Origin: Rhizobacter sp. Root1238
Lineage (GTDB): Bacteria > Pseudomonadota > Gammaproteobacteria > Burkholderiales > Burkholderiaceae_C
Direction: 5' to 3'
Length of the DNA: 64,000 nucleotides
Assembly (NCBI RefSeq): GCF_001425825.1
Contig: NZ_LMDM01000047.1
Location: 200,305 to 264,304 of the forward strand
Shown: piece after piece, positions 25,343-34,024 of the stretch
How positions within the stretch are numbered: the first letter of the stretch is position 1
How the letters are laid out: every line of letters starts with the position of its first letter
Made by a program: the position numbers and the translations under genes
The notes under the pieces: model-generated
The model's database searches: none
What the model was told of the DNA's origin: nothing
The model's input: the letters and a program-made list of their open reading frames with translations, nothing else

Positions 25343-26326
25343 ATGCTCGCCTTCATCATTCGCCGGTTCCTTCAAGCCATCGTCGTGATGCTGTCGGTGG
25401 CCTTCATCTCCTTCATGCTGTTCCAGTATGTCGGCGACCCGGTCACCAACCTGCTCGGCCAGGAGGCGACGCCCGCGCAGCGGGCACAGCTGCGCGCCGA
25501 CCTGGGGCTCGACAAGCCGTTTCCGATCCAGTTCGCACGCTTCGTCGGCAATGCGGTGCAAGGCGAGTTCGGGCTGAGCCTGCGCCAGGGCCGCAAGGTG
25601 TCGTCGCTGATCGTCGAGCGGCTGCCCGCGACGCTCGAACTCTCGTTCACTGCCGCAGTGATCGCGCTGGCGATCGGCATTCCGTTCGGCGTCTATGCTG
25701 CACTGCGACGCGGCAGTTTCCTGTCGCAGTCGCTGATGACGCTGTCTCTGCTCGGCGTGTCGCTGCCCACGTTCCTGATCGGCATCCTGCTGATCTATGT
25801 CTTTGCCGTCACGCTGAAGTGGCTGCCCAGCTTCTCGCGCGGCGAGGTGGTCGCCTTCGGGGCGTGGACCTCGGGCTTCTTCACCGTCGACGGCTGGAAG
25901 CACCTGATCCTGCCGTCGGTCACGCTGGCGGCCTTCCAGTTGACGCTGATCATGCGGCTCGTCCGCTCCGAGATGCTCGAGGTGCTGCGGGCCGACTACA
26001 TCAAGTTCGCCCGCGCGCGCGGCTTGCCGAACCGGGTCGTGTATTTCTCGCATGCGCTGCGCAACACGCTGGTGCCGGTGATCACGATCACCGGGCTGCA
26101 GCTCGGCGCGCTGATCGCGTTCGCCATCATCACCGAGCAGGTGTTCCAGTGGCCCGGCATGGGGCTGCTGTTCATCCAGGCGGTGACCTTTGCCGACATC
26201 CCGGTGATGGCGGCCTACCTCTGCCTGATCGCGTTGATCTTCGTCGTGATCAACCTGGTCGTCGATCTTCTCTACTTTGCCGTCGATCCGCGCCTGCGCG
26301 TGGAGCGCACGGCAGGAGTGCACTGA
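25343..26326 (+). CDS. peptide-type ABC transporter permease (DppB/OppB-like)
   Basis: A 327-residue permease. The N-terminal signature is MLAFIIRRFLQAIVVMLSVAF with QVGDP-like YVGDPV, followed by the RADLGLDKPFPIQFARFV region. The inner-membrane permease motif is EMLEVLRADYIKFARARGLP (EAA loop). There are about six TM helices ending in LIALIFVVINLVVDLLYFAVDPRLR. It pairs with the DppC-like permease encoded three genes downstream. It is the first gene of a six-gene operon; its stop overlaps the next start (TGATG). Confidence 0.95.
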   Translation: MLAFIIRRFLQAIVVMLSVAFISFMLFQYVGDPVTNLLGQEATPAQRAQLRADLGLDKPFPIQFARFVGNAVQGEFGLSLRQGRKVSSLIVERLPATLELSFTAAVIALAIGIPFGVYAALRRGSFLSQSLMTLSLLGVSLPTFLIGILLIYVFAVTLKWLPSFSRGEVVAFGAWTSGFFTVDGWKHLILPSVTLAAFQLTLIMRLVRSEMLEVLRADYIKFARARGLPNRVVYFSHALRNTLVPVITITGLQLGALIAFAIITEQVFQWPGMGLLFIQAVTFADIPVMAAYLCLIALIFVVINLVVDLLYFAVDPRLRVERTAGVH

Positions 26327-27561
26327 TGATGCGTGAATCCGCACCCCTGGCGGCGTCGGGCGCCTACCAGCGGCTGGCCGGCTGGCAGTCCGAGTTGATG
26401 GCGTTTCGCCGCGACCTGCACGCCCATCCAGAGCTCGGCTTCGAAGAAGTGCGCACCGCCTCCAAGGTGGTCGAGGCGCTGCGGGTCTGCGGCGTCGACG
26501 AGATCCACACCGGCATCGGCAAGACCGGCGTGGTCGGCGTGATCCACGGCAGCCGGGCGGCCGGCGCCAACGGCTCGAACGGTGCGGCTGTCGCGAAGTC
26601 GATCGGCCTGCGCGCCGACATGGACGCGCTGCCGATGCGCGAGGAGAACGACTTCCCGTGGCGCTCGGCGACGCCGGGCCTGATGCATGGCTGCGGGCAC
26701 GACGGCCACACCGCGATGCTGGTCGGCGCGGCGCGCTACCTGGCCCAGACCCGCCAGTTCGCCGGCGACGTCGTGCTGATCTTCCAGCCGGGCGAGGAAG
26801 GTTTCGCCGGTGCGAAGGCGATGGTCGACGACGGGCTGTTCGACCGCTTCCCGGTCGATTCGGTCTACGCGATGCACAACTGGCCGAGCATGCAGCCGGG
26901 TTGCATCGGCCTGAACATGGGCGCGATGATGGCCGCGGCCGACCGCGTCGAGATCACCGTCAACGGCCGCGGCGGCCACGGCGCGCACCCGTACATGGCG
27001 ATCGACCCGGTGCTGGTCGCCGCGCACATCATCACCGCGGCGCAAAGCCTGGTGTCGCGCAGCGTCAACCCGCTCGACAGCGCGGTCGTCAGCCTGTGCG
27101 CGATGCAGGCCGGCGACCTCGGCGCATTCAGCGTGATCCCGCGCCAGGCCAAGCTGATGGGCACGGTGCGCACCTTCAAGCGCGAGGTGCAGGACATGAT
27201 CGAAGAGCGCCTGGGCCGGCTGGCCGAATCGATCGCGCTCGGCTTCGGCGCGACCGCGAGCCTCGACTACCAGCGCGTCTACCCGGCGACCATCAACACG
27301 CCGCGCGAGGCAGCCTTTGCGGCCGATGTCGCCGCCAGCCTGGTCGGCGAGGACAAGGTGGTGCGCGAACTGGTGCCGAGCATGGGCGCCGAGGACTTCT
27401 CGTTCATGCTGCAGGCGCGCCCCGGCGCCTACCTGCGCATCGGCCAGGGCGGCGAGGGCGGCTGCTTCCTGCACAGCACCCGCTACGACTTCAATGACGA
27501 GATCCTGCCGCTCGGCAGCGCCTTGCTCGCGACGCTCGCCGAGCACGCGATGCCGCTGTAG
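26326..27561 (+). CDS. M20-family amidohydrolase (hippurate hydrolase/aminoacylase-like)
   Basis: A 411-residue zinc/manganese amidohydrolase. The metal-binding signature is MHGCGHDGHTAML, the catalytic and ligand acids are in QPGEEGFAGAK, and the third His is in MHNWPSMQPG. LRADMDALPM and GRGGHGAHP (dimerisation domain) are also family marks. Enzymes of this group cleave N-acyl, N-benzoyl or peptide-like amides of amino acids. It lies between a permease and the solute-binding protein, with TGATG coupling to the permease and AGGAG 7 bases before the ATG, so it probably acts on the imported compound in the cytoplasm. There is no signal peptide. Confidence 0.92.
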   Translation: MMRESAPLAASGAYQRLAGWQSELMAFRRDLHAHPELGFEEVRTASKVVEALRVCGVDEIHTGIGKTGVVGVIHGSRAAGANGSNGAAVAKSIGLRADMDALPMREENDFPWRSATPGLMHGCGHDGHTAMLVGAARYLAQTRQFAGDVVLIFQPGEEGFAGAKAMVDDGLFDRFPVDSVYAMHNWPSMQPGCIGLNMGAMMAAADRVEITVNGRGGHGAHPYMAIDPVLVAAHIITAAQSLVSRSVNPLDSAVVSLCAMQAGDLGAFSVIPRQAKLMGTVRTFKREVQDMIEERLGRLAESIALGFGATASLDYQRVYPATINTPREAAFAADVAASLVGEDKVVRELVPSMGAEDFSFMLQARPGAYLRIGQGGEGGCFLHSTRYDFNDEILPLGSALLATLAEHAMPL

Positions 27562-27604
27562 CCGCCGACCCGCCCGCCGTTCGTTCATCCCCAAGGAGTC
27601 CACG

Positions 27605-29173
27605 ATGATGTTGAAACCCACCCTGCTCGCGGCTGTGCTGTTCCTGTCGTGCGGCATGGCCGGTGCCGTGACCTTGCGCATCGCCAACCAGGGCGATGCG
27701 CAATCGATGGATCCGCATTCGCTGAACGAGACGCTGCAGCTCACCTTCACCGGCAACGTCTATGAGCCGCTGGTCGGTCGCGACAGGAAACTCGGCCTCG
27801 CGCCGATCCTCGCGACCGAATGGAAGCAGACTTCGCCGACGGTGTGGCGCTTCGAGTTGCGCAAGGGGGTGACGTTCCACGACGGCACGCCGTTCAGCGC
27901 CGACGACGTGGTGTTCTCGCTGAAGCGCGCGGCCGGCGAAGGCTCCGACATGCAGAGCTACACCTCGCCGTTCAAGGAAGTGCGCAAGGTCGGCCCGCTG
28001 ACGATCGAGATCGAGACCCTCGCGCCGTTCCCGATCCTGCCGGACGTGCTGACCAACGTCTTCATGATGAGCAGGAAGTGGTGCGAGGAGAACAAGGCGG
28101 TGATCCCGGTCGATCGCCGCAAGGGCATCGAGAACACCGCGAGCTTCAAGGCCAACGGCACCGGCCCGTTCCGATTGAAGGAGCGCCAGCCGTCGGCTCG
28201 CACCGTGCTGGTTCGCAACGGCACGTACTGGGGCAAGATCGACGGCAATGTCGGCGAGGTGATCTTCACGCCGATCGGCAGCGCCCCCACGCGCGTCGCG
28301 GCGCTGCTGTCGGGCGAGGTCGACGTGATCGAGCCGGTGCCGCTGCAGGACATCGAGCGCATCAAGGCGTCGCCGAACCTGAAGGTGTCGCAGGGGCCCG
28401 AGCTGCGCACGATCTTCCTCGGCATGGACCAGAAGCGCGACGAGCTGCAGTTCTCGAGCGTGAAAGGCAAGAATCCGTTCAAGGACAAGCGCGTGCGGCA
28501 GGCGTTCTACCAGGCGATCGACATCGAGACGATCAAGAACCGCGTGATGCGCGGCGCGTCGCTGCCGTCGGCGCTGATGGTGGGGCCGGGCATCCGCGGC
28601 TTCACGCCGGAGCAGAACAAGCGGCTGCCCTACGACGTCGATGCGGCCAAGAAACTGCTGGCCGAAGCCGGCTACCCGGCGGGCTTCGAGGTCGGGCTGA
28701 ACTGCCCGAACGACCGTTATGTCAACGATGCCGACATCTGCCAGGCGGTGGCCGCCAACCTCGCGCGCATCGGCGTGAAGGTCAACCTGCAGACCGAAAC
28801 CAAGAACACCTACTTTCCGAAGATCCTGCGCCGCGACACCAGTTTCTACCTGCTCGGCTGGACGCCCAGCACCTACGACGCCCACAACGCACTGACCTCG
28901 CTGATGGCCACGCCCACCGACAAGGGCCAGGGTCAGTTCAATCTCGGTTCGTACAGCAACCCGAAGGTCGACGAGCTGACGCTGAAGATCCAGAGCGAGA
29001 CCGACCAGGCGAAGCGCAACGCGATGATCAAGGAGGCATTCGAGCTGCATGCCAACGACGTCGGCCACATCCCGCTGCACCAGCAGGCGCTCGCGTCGGC
29101 GATGAAGAAGAACGTCGACATCGTCCAGTTGCCCGACAACTTCATGCCCTACAAGTGGGTGACGGTGAAATGA
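27605..29173 (+). CDS. ABC transporter substrate-binding protein (SBP family 5)
   Basis: A 522-residue periplasmic binding protein with signal peptide MLKPTLLAAVLFLSCGMAGA. The family-5 pattern is LRIANQGDAQSMDPHS, NVYEPLVGRD, WRFELRKGVTFHDGTPFSADDVVFSL, NPFKDKRVRQAFYQAIDIE and LLGWTPSTYDAHNAL. Ligands in this family are peptides, nickel complexes or opine/acyl-amino-acid compounds. The adjacent amidohydrolase favours an N-acylated amino acid or short peptide, by inference. GGAG lies upstream; the ATG at 27608 is an alternative. The stop overlaps the next permease start (ATGA). Confidence 0.95.
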   Translation: MMLKPTLLAAVLFLSCGMAGAVTLRIANQGDAQSMDPHSLNETLQLTFTGNVYEPLVGRDRKLGLAPILATEWKQTSPTVWRFELRKGVTFHDGTPFSADDVVFSLKRAAGEGSDMQSYTSPFKEVRKVGPLTIEIETLAPFPILPDVLTNVFMMSRKWCEENKAVIPVDRRKGIENTASFKANGTGPFRLKERQPSARTVLVRNGTYWGKIDGNVGEVIFTPIGSAPTRVAALLSGEVDVIEPVPLQDIERIKASPNLKVSQGPELRTIFLGMDQKRDELQFSSVKGKNPFKDKRVRQAFYQAIDIETIKNRVMRGASLPSALMVGPGIRGFTPEQNKRLPYDVDAAKKLLAEAGYPAGFEVGLNCPNDRYVNDADICQAVAANLARIGVKVNLQTETKNTYFPKILRRDTSFYLLGWTPSTYDAHNALTSLMATPTDKGQGQFNLGSYSNPKVDELTLKIQSETDQAKRNAMIKEAFELHANDVGHIPLHQQALASAMKKNVDIVQLPDNFMPYKWVTVK

Positions 29174-30093
29174 CGGCCGGGCTGCGGCGGACCTTGCGAC
29201 AATTCTTCGACGGCGATCTCTGGTACAGCTTCCGCCGATCGCCGACCGCGATGGTGGCGGCGGTCGTCGCTTTCGCCTGCATCTTCTGCGCGCTGTTCGC
29301 CGAACTGGTCGCGCCGCACAACCCGATGGACCTCGCGACGCTGGAGCTCGCCGATTCGCGGCTGCCTCCGGCGTGGCTGCCCGAGGGCAGCTCGAAGTAC
29401 CTGCTCGGCACCGACGACCAGGGCCGCGACATCCTGTCGGCGTTGATCTACGGCTCGCGCATCTCGCTGCTGGTGGGTGTCGCGTCGGTGCTGGTGTCGC
29501 TCGCGGTCGGCGTGTCGCTCGGGCTGCTGGCCGGCTTCGTCGGCGGCAAGACCGACGCCTTCATCATGCGGCTGTGCGACGTGATGCTGTCGTTTCCGTC
29601 GATCCTGGTCGCCCTGCTGATCGACGGCGTCGGACGGGCGGTGTTCCCGAATGCGCACGAAGGCCTGGCGTTCGCGGTGCTGATCGTCGCGATCTCGCTG
29701 ACCGGCTGGGTGCAGTACGCGCGCACGGTGCGCGGCTCGACGCTGGTCGAGCGCAACAAGGAGTACGTGCAGGCCGCCCGCGTGATCGGCGTGCCGACGC
29801 TGCGCATCATGCGCCGCCACGTGCTGCCCAACGTCACCGGGCCGGTGATGGTGCTGGCGACGATCCAGGTCGCGTCGGCGATCCTGATCGAAGCCACCTT
29901 GTCGTTCCTCGGCGTCGGCGTGCCGCCGACGTCGCCGTCGCTCGGCACGCTGATCCGCGTCGGCAACGACCTGCTGTTCTCCGGCGAATGGTGGATCACG
30001 CTCTACCCCGGCGCGATGCTGGTGATGATCGCGCTCAGCGTGAACCTGCTCGGCGATTGGCTGCGCGACGCCCTCAACCCCAAGCTCCGCTGA
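29170..30093 (+). CDS. peptide-type ABC transporter permease (DppC/OppC-like)
   Basis: A 307-residue permease. The N-terminal segment FRRSPTAMVAAVVAFACIFCALFAELVAPHNP and YLLGTDDQGRDILSALIYGSRISLLVG are the OppC hallmarks. The EAA-loop region is EYVQAARVIGVPTLRIMRRHVLPN. It ends WLRDALNPKLR, the classic DppC C-terminus. It forms the heterodimeric channel with the DppB-like subunit. It is coupled to the binding-protein gene by ATGA, and the ATPase gene starts one base after its stop. Confidence 0.95.
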   Translation: MTAGLRRTLRQFFDGDLWYSFRRSPTAMVAAVVAFACIFCALFAELVAPHNPMDLATLELADSRLPPAWLPEGSSKYLLGTDDQGRDILSALIYGSRISLLVGVASVLVSLAVGVSLGLLAGFVGGKTDAFIMRLCDVMLSFPSILVALLIDGVGRAVFPNAHEGLAFAVLIVAISLTGWVQYARTVRGSTLVERNKEYVQAARVIGVPTLRIMRRHVLPNVTGPVMVLATIQVASAILIEATLSFLGVGVPPTSPSLGTLIRVGNDLLFSGEWWITLYPGAMLVMIALSVNLLGDWLRDALNPKLR

Positions 30094-30094
30094 C

Positions 30095-31087
30095 ATGCCG
30101 GCCCTGCTCGAAGTGAAGAACCTGCGCGTCGAGTTCCCGACGCGGCGCGGCACGCTGGTCGCGCTCGACGACGTGTCGTTCGACATCGCGCCCGGCGAGA
30201 TCCTCGGCGTGGTCGGCGAATCGGGAGCCGGCAAGTCGCTGACGGGCGCGGCGATCATCGGCCTGCTCGATCCGCCCGGCCGCGTCGCCGCCGGCGAGAT
30301 CCGCTTTCAGGGCCAGCGCATCGACAACCTGCCGTACGAACAGATGCGCCGCATGCGCGGCAAGCACATCGGCGCGATCTTCCAGGACCCGCTGACCTCG
30401 CTGAACCCGTTGTTCACCGTCGGCCGCCAGCTCGTCGAGACGATCCAGACCCACCTGCCGCTCGATGCGGCCGAAGCGCGCCGGCGTGCGATCGACCTGC
30501 TGAAGGAGACCGGCATCCCGGCCGCCGAGTCGCGCATCGACCAGTACCCGCACCAGTTTTCCGGCGGCATGCGCCAGCGGGTCGTGATCGCGCTCGCGCT
30601 GGCCGGCAACCCGCAGCTGATCGTCGCCGACGAGCCGACGACCGCGCTGGACGTGTCGATCCAGGCGCAGATCATTTCGCTGCTGAAGCGGCTGTGCAAG
30701 GAGCACGGCGCGGCGGTGATGCTGGTCACGCACGACATGGGCGTGATCGCCGAAACCTGCGACCGCGTCGCGGTGATGTACGCCGGCAGGGTCGCCGAGA
30801 TCGGTCCGGTGAACGACGTGATCCATGCACCGGCGCACCCCTACACCGCCGGGCTGATGGGCTCGATCCCCGCGATGGACCTCGACCGCGAGCGCCTGCT
30901 GCAGATCGACGGCGCGATGCCGCGGCTGAACGCGATCCCGCGCGGCTGCGCCTTCAACCCGCGCTGCCCGAAGGTGTTCGAACGCTGCCGCGAGCAGCGG
31001 CCGGACCTGCTGGCGGCCGGTGCGACACGCGCCGCCTGCTGGTTGCACGACACGGCCGCTGCGGCCGCCGCGGGAGCCGCGCGATGA
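30095..31087 (+). CDS. peptide-type ABC transporter ATPase (DppD/OppD-like)
   Basis: A 330-residue ATPase. Walker A is GESGAGKS, the Q loop [11 protein letters not shown], the signature [15 protein letters not shown], Walker [15 protein letters not shown] and the His switch LVTHDMG. The C-terminal oligopeptide-transporter extension carries the Cys-rich segment [14 protein letters not shown], which in DppD proteins can hold an iron-sulphur cluster. It forms a heterodimer with the next gene product. The stop overlaps that gene's start (ATGA). Confidence 0.96.
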   Translation: MPALLEVKNLRVEFPTRRGTLVALDDVSFDIAPGEILGVVGESGAGKSLTGAAIIGLLDPPGRVAAGEIRFQGQRIDNLPYEQMRRMRGKHIGAIFQDPLTSLNPLFTVGRQLVETIQTHLPLDAAEARRRAIDLLKETGIPAAESRIDQYPHQFSGGMRQRVVIALALAGNPQLIVADEPTTALDVSIQAQIISLLKRLCKEHGAAVMLVTHDMGVIAETCDRVAVMYAGRVAEIGPVNDVIHAPAHPYTAGLMGSIPAMDLDRERLLQIDGAMPRLNAIPRGCAFNPRCPKVFERCREQRPDLLAAGATRAACWLHDTAAAAAAGAAR

Positions 31088-32076
31088 ACGTGCTGGTGGA
31101 AGTGCGCGACCTGGTGAAGACCTTCGACGTCTCGGCCCCGTGGCTGAACCGCGTGATCGAGCGCAAGCCCCGGCAGCGGGTGCACGCGGTCGACGGCATC
31201 AGCTTCTCGATCGAACGCGGCACCACGCTCGCGCTCGTCGGCGAATCGGGCTGCGGCAAGAGCACCGTGGCGCGGCTGTTGGTCGGCCTGCAGGCGCCGA
31301 CGGCCGGCGAGGTGCATTTCGGTCACAAGAACATCGCGTTGACGCTGGCCAGCCAGGACGCCGCGGCGTTGCGCCGGCGCATGCAGATGATCTTCCAGGA
31401 TCCGTTCGCGAGCCTGAACCCGCGCTGGAAGGTGCACCAGATCGTCGGCGAACCGCTGACCGAGCACGGCCTGATCACCGACCGGGCGCAGCTGAAGGCC
31501 AAGGTCGGCGAACTGCTGCAGTCGGTGGGTCTCGCGAGTGCCGACATGGAGAAATTCCCGCACCAGTTCTCCGGCGGGCAGCGGCAACGCATCTCGATCG
31601 CGCGGGCGCTGGCCACCGAGCCGGAGTTCCTGGTCTGCGACGAGCCGACCTCGGCGCTCGACGTGTCGGTGCAGGCGCAGGTGCTCAACATCATGAAGGA
31701 CCTGCAGCGCAGCCGCGGGCTCACCTACCTGTTCATCTCGCACAACCTGGCGGTCGTGCGGCATGTCAGCGACCAGGTCGGCGTGATGTACCTCGGCCGG
31801 GTGGTCGAGCTGGCGCCGAAGGCCGAGATCTTCGCGCGACCGCGCCACCCGTACACGCGGATGCTGCTGGATGCGATTCCGGACATCGCGATGAGCGGGC
31901 GCGCGCGCACGCCGGTGCAGGGCGAGGTGCCGAACCCGCTGAGCCCGCCGAGCGGCTGCTCGTTCCACCCGCGCTGCCCGTACGCGAACGAGCGCTGCCG
32001 GGCGGAGCGGCCGGCGCTGTTGGCGATCAACGGCATCCAAGTCGCCTGCCACGCCGTGGCGGAGGGAAGAATCTAG
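31084..32076 (+). CDS. peptide-type ABC transporter ATPase (DppF/OppF-like)
   Basis: A 330-residue ATPase. Walker A is GESGCGKST, the Q loop [13 protein letters not shown], the signature [15 protein letters not shown], Walker [15 protein letters not shown] and the His switch FISHNLA. The C-terminal [14 protein letters not shown] extension is present. It is the last gene of the operon. Its TAG stop shares the palindrome CTAG with the convergent lysA stop, so no spacer or terminator separates the two genes. Confidence 0.96.
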   Translation: MNVLVEVRDLVKTFDVSAPWLNRVIERKPRQRVHAVDGISFSIERGTTLALVGESGCGKSTVARLLVGLQAPTAGEVHFGHKNIALTLASQDAAALRRRMQMIFQDPFASLNPRWKVHQIVGEPLTEHGLITDRAQLKAKVGELLQSVGLASADMEKFPHQFSGGQRQRISIARALATEPEFLVCDEPTSALDVSVQAQVLNIMKDLQRSRGLTYLFISHNLAVVRHVSDQVGVMYLGRVVELAPKAEIFARPRHPYTRMLLDAIPDIAMSGRARTPVQGEVPNPLSPPSGCSFHPRCPYANERCRAERPALLAINGIQVACHAVAEGRI

Positions 32077-33347
32077 ACGGCCGGCAGCAGGTGCTCGCCC
32101 GCGAACAAGGCGGCGGGATCCTCGCGGTCGCGGATCAGCCAGGCCTGCGCGCCCGACACCAGCACCTCGGCGGCGCGCGGCCGCGTGTTGTAGTTGCTGG
32201 CCATGCTCATGCCGTAGGCACCGGCGGACAGCACCGCGACCCGGTCGCCGGGCTGCACGGCCAGCGGGCGATCGCGCCCGAGCCAGTCGCCCGATTCGCA
32301 GACCGGGCCGACCACGTCCCAGGTCAGTGGTGGCGTGGTCCGCGTGCGGCACGGCACGATGGCCATCCAGGCCTCGTACATCGCCGGGCGGGCGAGGTCG
32401 TTCATCGCGGCATCGACGATGCAGAAGTTCTTCTCGTCGCCCGGCTTCAGGTACAGCACCTCGCCGAGCAGCACGCCGGCATTGCCGACCAGCGAGCGGC
32501 CCGGCTCGAACAGCACCTTGCGGTGGCCGTGGCCGCGGGAATCGATGCGCGCCAGCAGTTGCGCGACCAGCACGCCGGCCTCGGGCGGGGTCTCGTCGGT
32601 GTAGGTGATGCCCAGGCCGCCGCCGACATCGATGTGCTGCAGCCGGATGCCCTGCGCCTCGACCGCCTCGACCAGGTCGAGCAGCCGGTCGAGCGCATCG
32701 AGGTAGGGCGTGGCTTCGGTGATCTGCGAGCCGATGTGGCAGTCGATGCCGACGACCTCGAGCCCGGGCAGCGCGGCGGCGCGCTGGTAGGTCGCCACCG
32801 CGCGCTCGTGCGCGATGCCGAACTTGTTGCCCTTCAGTCCGGTGGAGATGTAGGGGTGGGTGCCGGCGTCGACATCGGGGTTCACGCGAAGGCTGATGCG
32901 GGCCGTGTGGCCGCTCGCGACCGCCACCTGCGACAGCAGTTCCAGCTCGGGTTCGCTCTCGACGTTGAAGCACATCACGCCGGCTTCGAGCGCCTCGCGC
33001 ATCTCGGCGCGGGTCTTGCCGACGCCCGAGAACACGATGCGCGATGCCGGCGCGCCGGCCGCCAGCACGCGCTTCAGCTCGCCGCCGGAGACGATGTCGA
33101 AGCCGCAGCCGGCCTGCGCGAAGGTCTGCAGAACGGCCAGGTTCGAATTGGCCTTCATCGCATAGCAGATCAGGTGGTCGCGGCCGGCGAGCGCGCGCTG
33201 GTAGCTGTCGAGCGCGGCCAGCATCGCGCTGCGCGAGTACACGTACAGCGGCGTGCCGAAACGGTCCGCCAGGTCGTTCAGCGCGCAGTCTTCGATGGCG
33301 AGGTCATCGCCACGGTAGGCGATGTGGGGCGAGCCGGGCAGGGTCAT
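32073..33347 (-). CDS. lysA: diaminopimelate decarboxylase
   Basis: A 424-residue fold-III PLP enzyme making L-lysine from meso-diaminopimelate. The PLP lysine is in [15 protein letters not shown] (about 64), the glycine-rich PLP-phosphate loop in [12 protein letters not shown], and the substrate/catalytic segments are [21 protein letters not shown] and CESGDWLG. Length is typical. It is coupled to upstream lptM by an ATGA overlap, a conserved lptM-lysA order in proteobacteria. It overlaps the convergent ABC ATPase gene by 4 bases. Confidence 0.97.
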   Translation of the reverse strand: MTLPGSPHIAYRGDDLAIEDCALNDLADRFGTPLYVYSRSAMLAALDSYQRALAGRDHLICYAMKANSNLAVLQTFAQAGCGFDIVSGGELKRVLAAGAPASRIVFSGVGKTRAEMREALEAGVMCFNVESEPELELLSQVAVASGHTARISLRVNPDVDAGTHPYISTGLKGNKFGIAHERAVATYQRAAALPGLEVVGIDCHIGSQITEATPYLDALDRLLDLVEAVEAQGIRLQHIDVGGGLGITYTDETPPEAGVLVAQLLARIDSRGHGHRKVLFEPGRSLVGNAGVLLGEVLYLKPGDEKNFCIVDAAMNDLARPAMYEAWMAIVPCRTRTTPPLTWDVVGPVCESGDWLGRDRPLAVQPGDRVAVLSAGAYGMSMASNYNTRPRAAEVLVSGAQAWLIRDREDPAALFAGEHLLPAV

Positions 33348-33529
33348 GGCGAGGGAGCGGAAGCGGAGGGCGGGGCGGAGGCAGCTGCGGCCGGGACCGA
33401 TGCCGCGGGAGCGGGAAGTTTGAGCGGGCCCTTCTGGCCACAGGCCGCCAGCGAGAGCGCCGCGGCCAAAGACACCAATGCGCCCAGTGTGGACGGGCGT
33501 CTCGCTACACTGCGCTGCTGCTGAAACAT
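33344..33529 (-). CDS. lptM: LPS translocon maturation chaperone LptM (small lipoprotein, YifL)
   Basis: A 61-residue lipoprotein. The lipobox LAAC is at about 27-30, followed directly by the diagnostic CGQKGPLKLP. The remainder is a short Ala/Pro/Ser tail. LptM helps the LptD-LptE translocon mature in the outer membrane. It is coupled to lysA by ATGA and divergent from cyaY, the same arrangement as in many gammaproteobacteria and betaproteobacteria. The start codons of lptM and cyaY are only about 20 bases apart, so their promoters must overlap the neighbouring coding sequence. Confidence 0.9.
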   Translation of the reverse strand: MFQQQRSVARRPSTLGALVSLAAALSLAACGQKGPLKLPAPAASVPAAAASAPPSASAPSP

Positions 33530-33548
33530 GCGAACAATTCTACCGGCC

Positions 33549-33911
33549 ATGACTGTCGAGATCGTCCCCACGCCCCTGAGCGATGCCCAGTTCCACGCGC
33601 TGACCGGCGCCATCCTGTCGAGCATCGAGGCCAGCGTCGACGCCTGGCTGCAGGACGACCTGATCGACATCGATGCCGAACGCACCGGCGGCTTGCTGCA
33701 GCTGAGCTTTCCGAACGGCAGCAAGCTGGTGATCAACACCCAGCCGCCGCTGCACGAGCTGTGGCTCGCGGCCCGCTCGGGTGGGTACCACTACAAGCAT
33801 GTGAACGGGCGCTGGCTCGACACGCGCGAAGGACGGGAGTTCTTCGCCGACCTGTCCACCTGTGCCAGCGAGCAGGGCGGGCAACCGCTCGTGTTCCCGC
33901 GGCCCGCTTGA
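33549..33911 (+). CDS. cyaY: frataxin-like iron-sulphur assembly protein CyaY
   Basis: A 120-residue frataxin homologue: acidic helix LSDAQFHALTGAILSSIEAS..DAWLQDDLIDIDAE, then the sheet GGLLQLSFPNGSKLVINTQPPLHELWLAARSGGYHY, with iron-binding acidic residues on helix 1. It regulates IscS-dependent cluster assembly. ATG 33549 was chosen because the N-terminal helix then has its usual position; an in-frame ATG at 33528 is possible and would overlap the lptM start codon. It is convergent with mrcA. Confidence 0.93.
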   Translation: MTVEIVPTPLSDAQFHALTGAILSSIEASVDAWLQDDLIDIDAERTGGLLQLSFPNGSKLVINTQPPLHELWLAARSGGYHYKHVNGRWLDTREGREFFADLSTCASEQGGQPLVFPRPA

Positions 33912-33943
33912 CGCGCGGCGGGCCGAGCGCCGGGCCGCCCCAA

Positions 33944-33967
33944 GCCTGTCCTGAGCCTGTCGAAGGG
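33944..33967. repeat. short dispersed repeat (GACAGGCTCAGGACAGG type)
   Basis: The segment reads CCTGTCCTGAGCCTGTCGAA at its core, a motif that recurs in intergenic regions of many proteobacterial genomes. It lies between the convergent cyaY and mrcA genes. I see only one copy in this window. Confidence 0.5.
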
Positions 33968-33978
33968 CCGGCCCGCAT

Positions 33979-34018
33979 CCCCTCGGGGGATCGGTCGACG
34001 TACCCGTCGACCGAGGGG
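33979..34018. terminator. strong hairpin between convergent cyaY and mrcA
   Basis: A perfect 10-bp stem (33991-34000 and 34005-34014, TCGGTCGACG/CGTCGACCGA, loop TACC) sits inside a second possible pairing of CCCCTCGG (33979-33986) with CCGAGGGG (34011-34018). The two foldings share CCGA and are mutually exclusive. There is no U-run, so terminator function is uncertain. It begins 6 bases past the mrcA stop. Confidence 0.45.
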
Positions 34019-34024
34019 TCGTCA

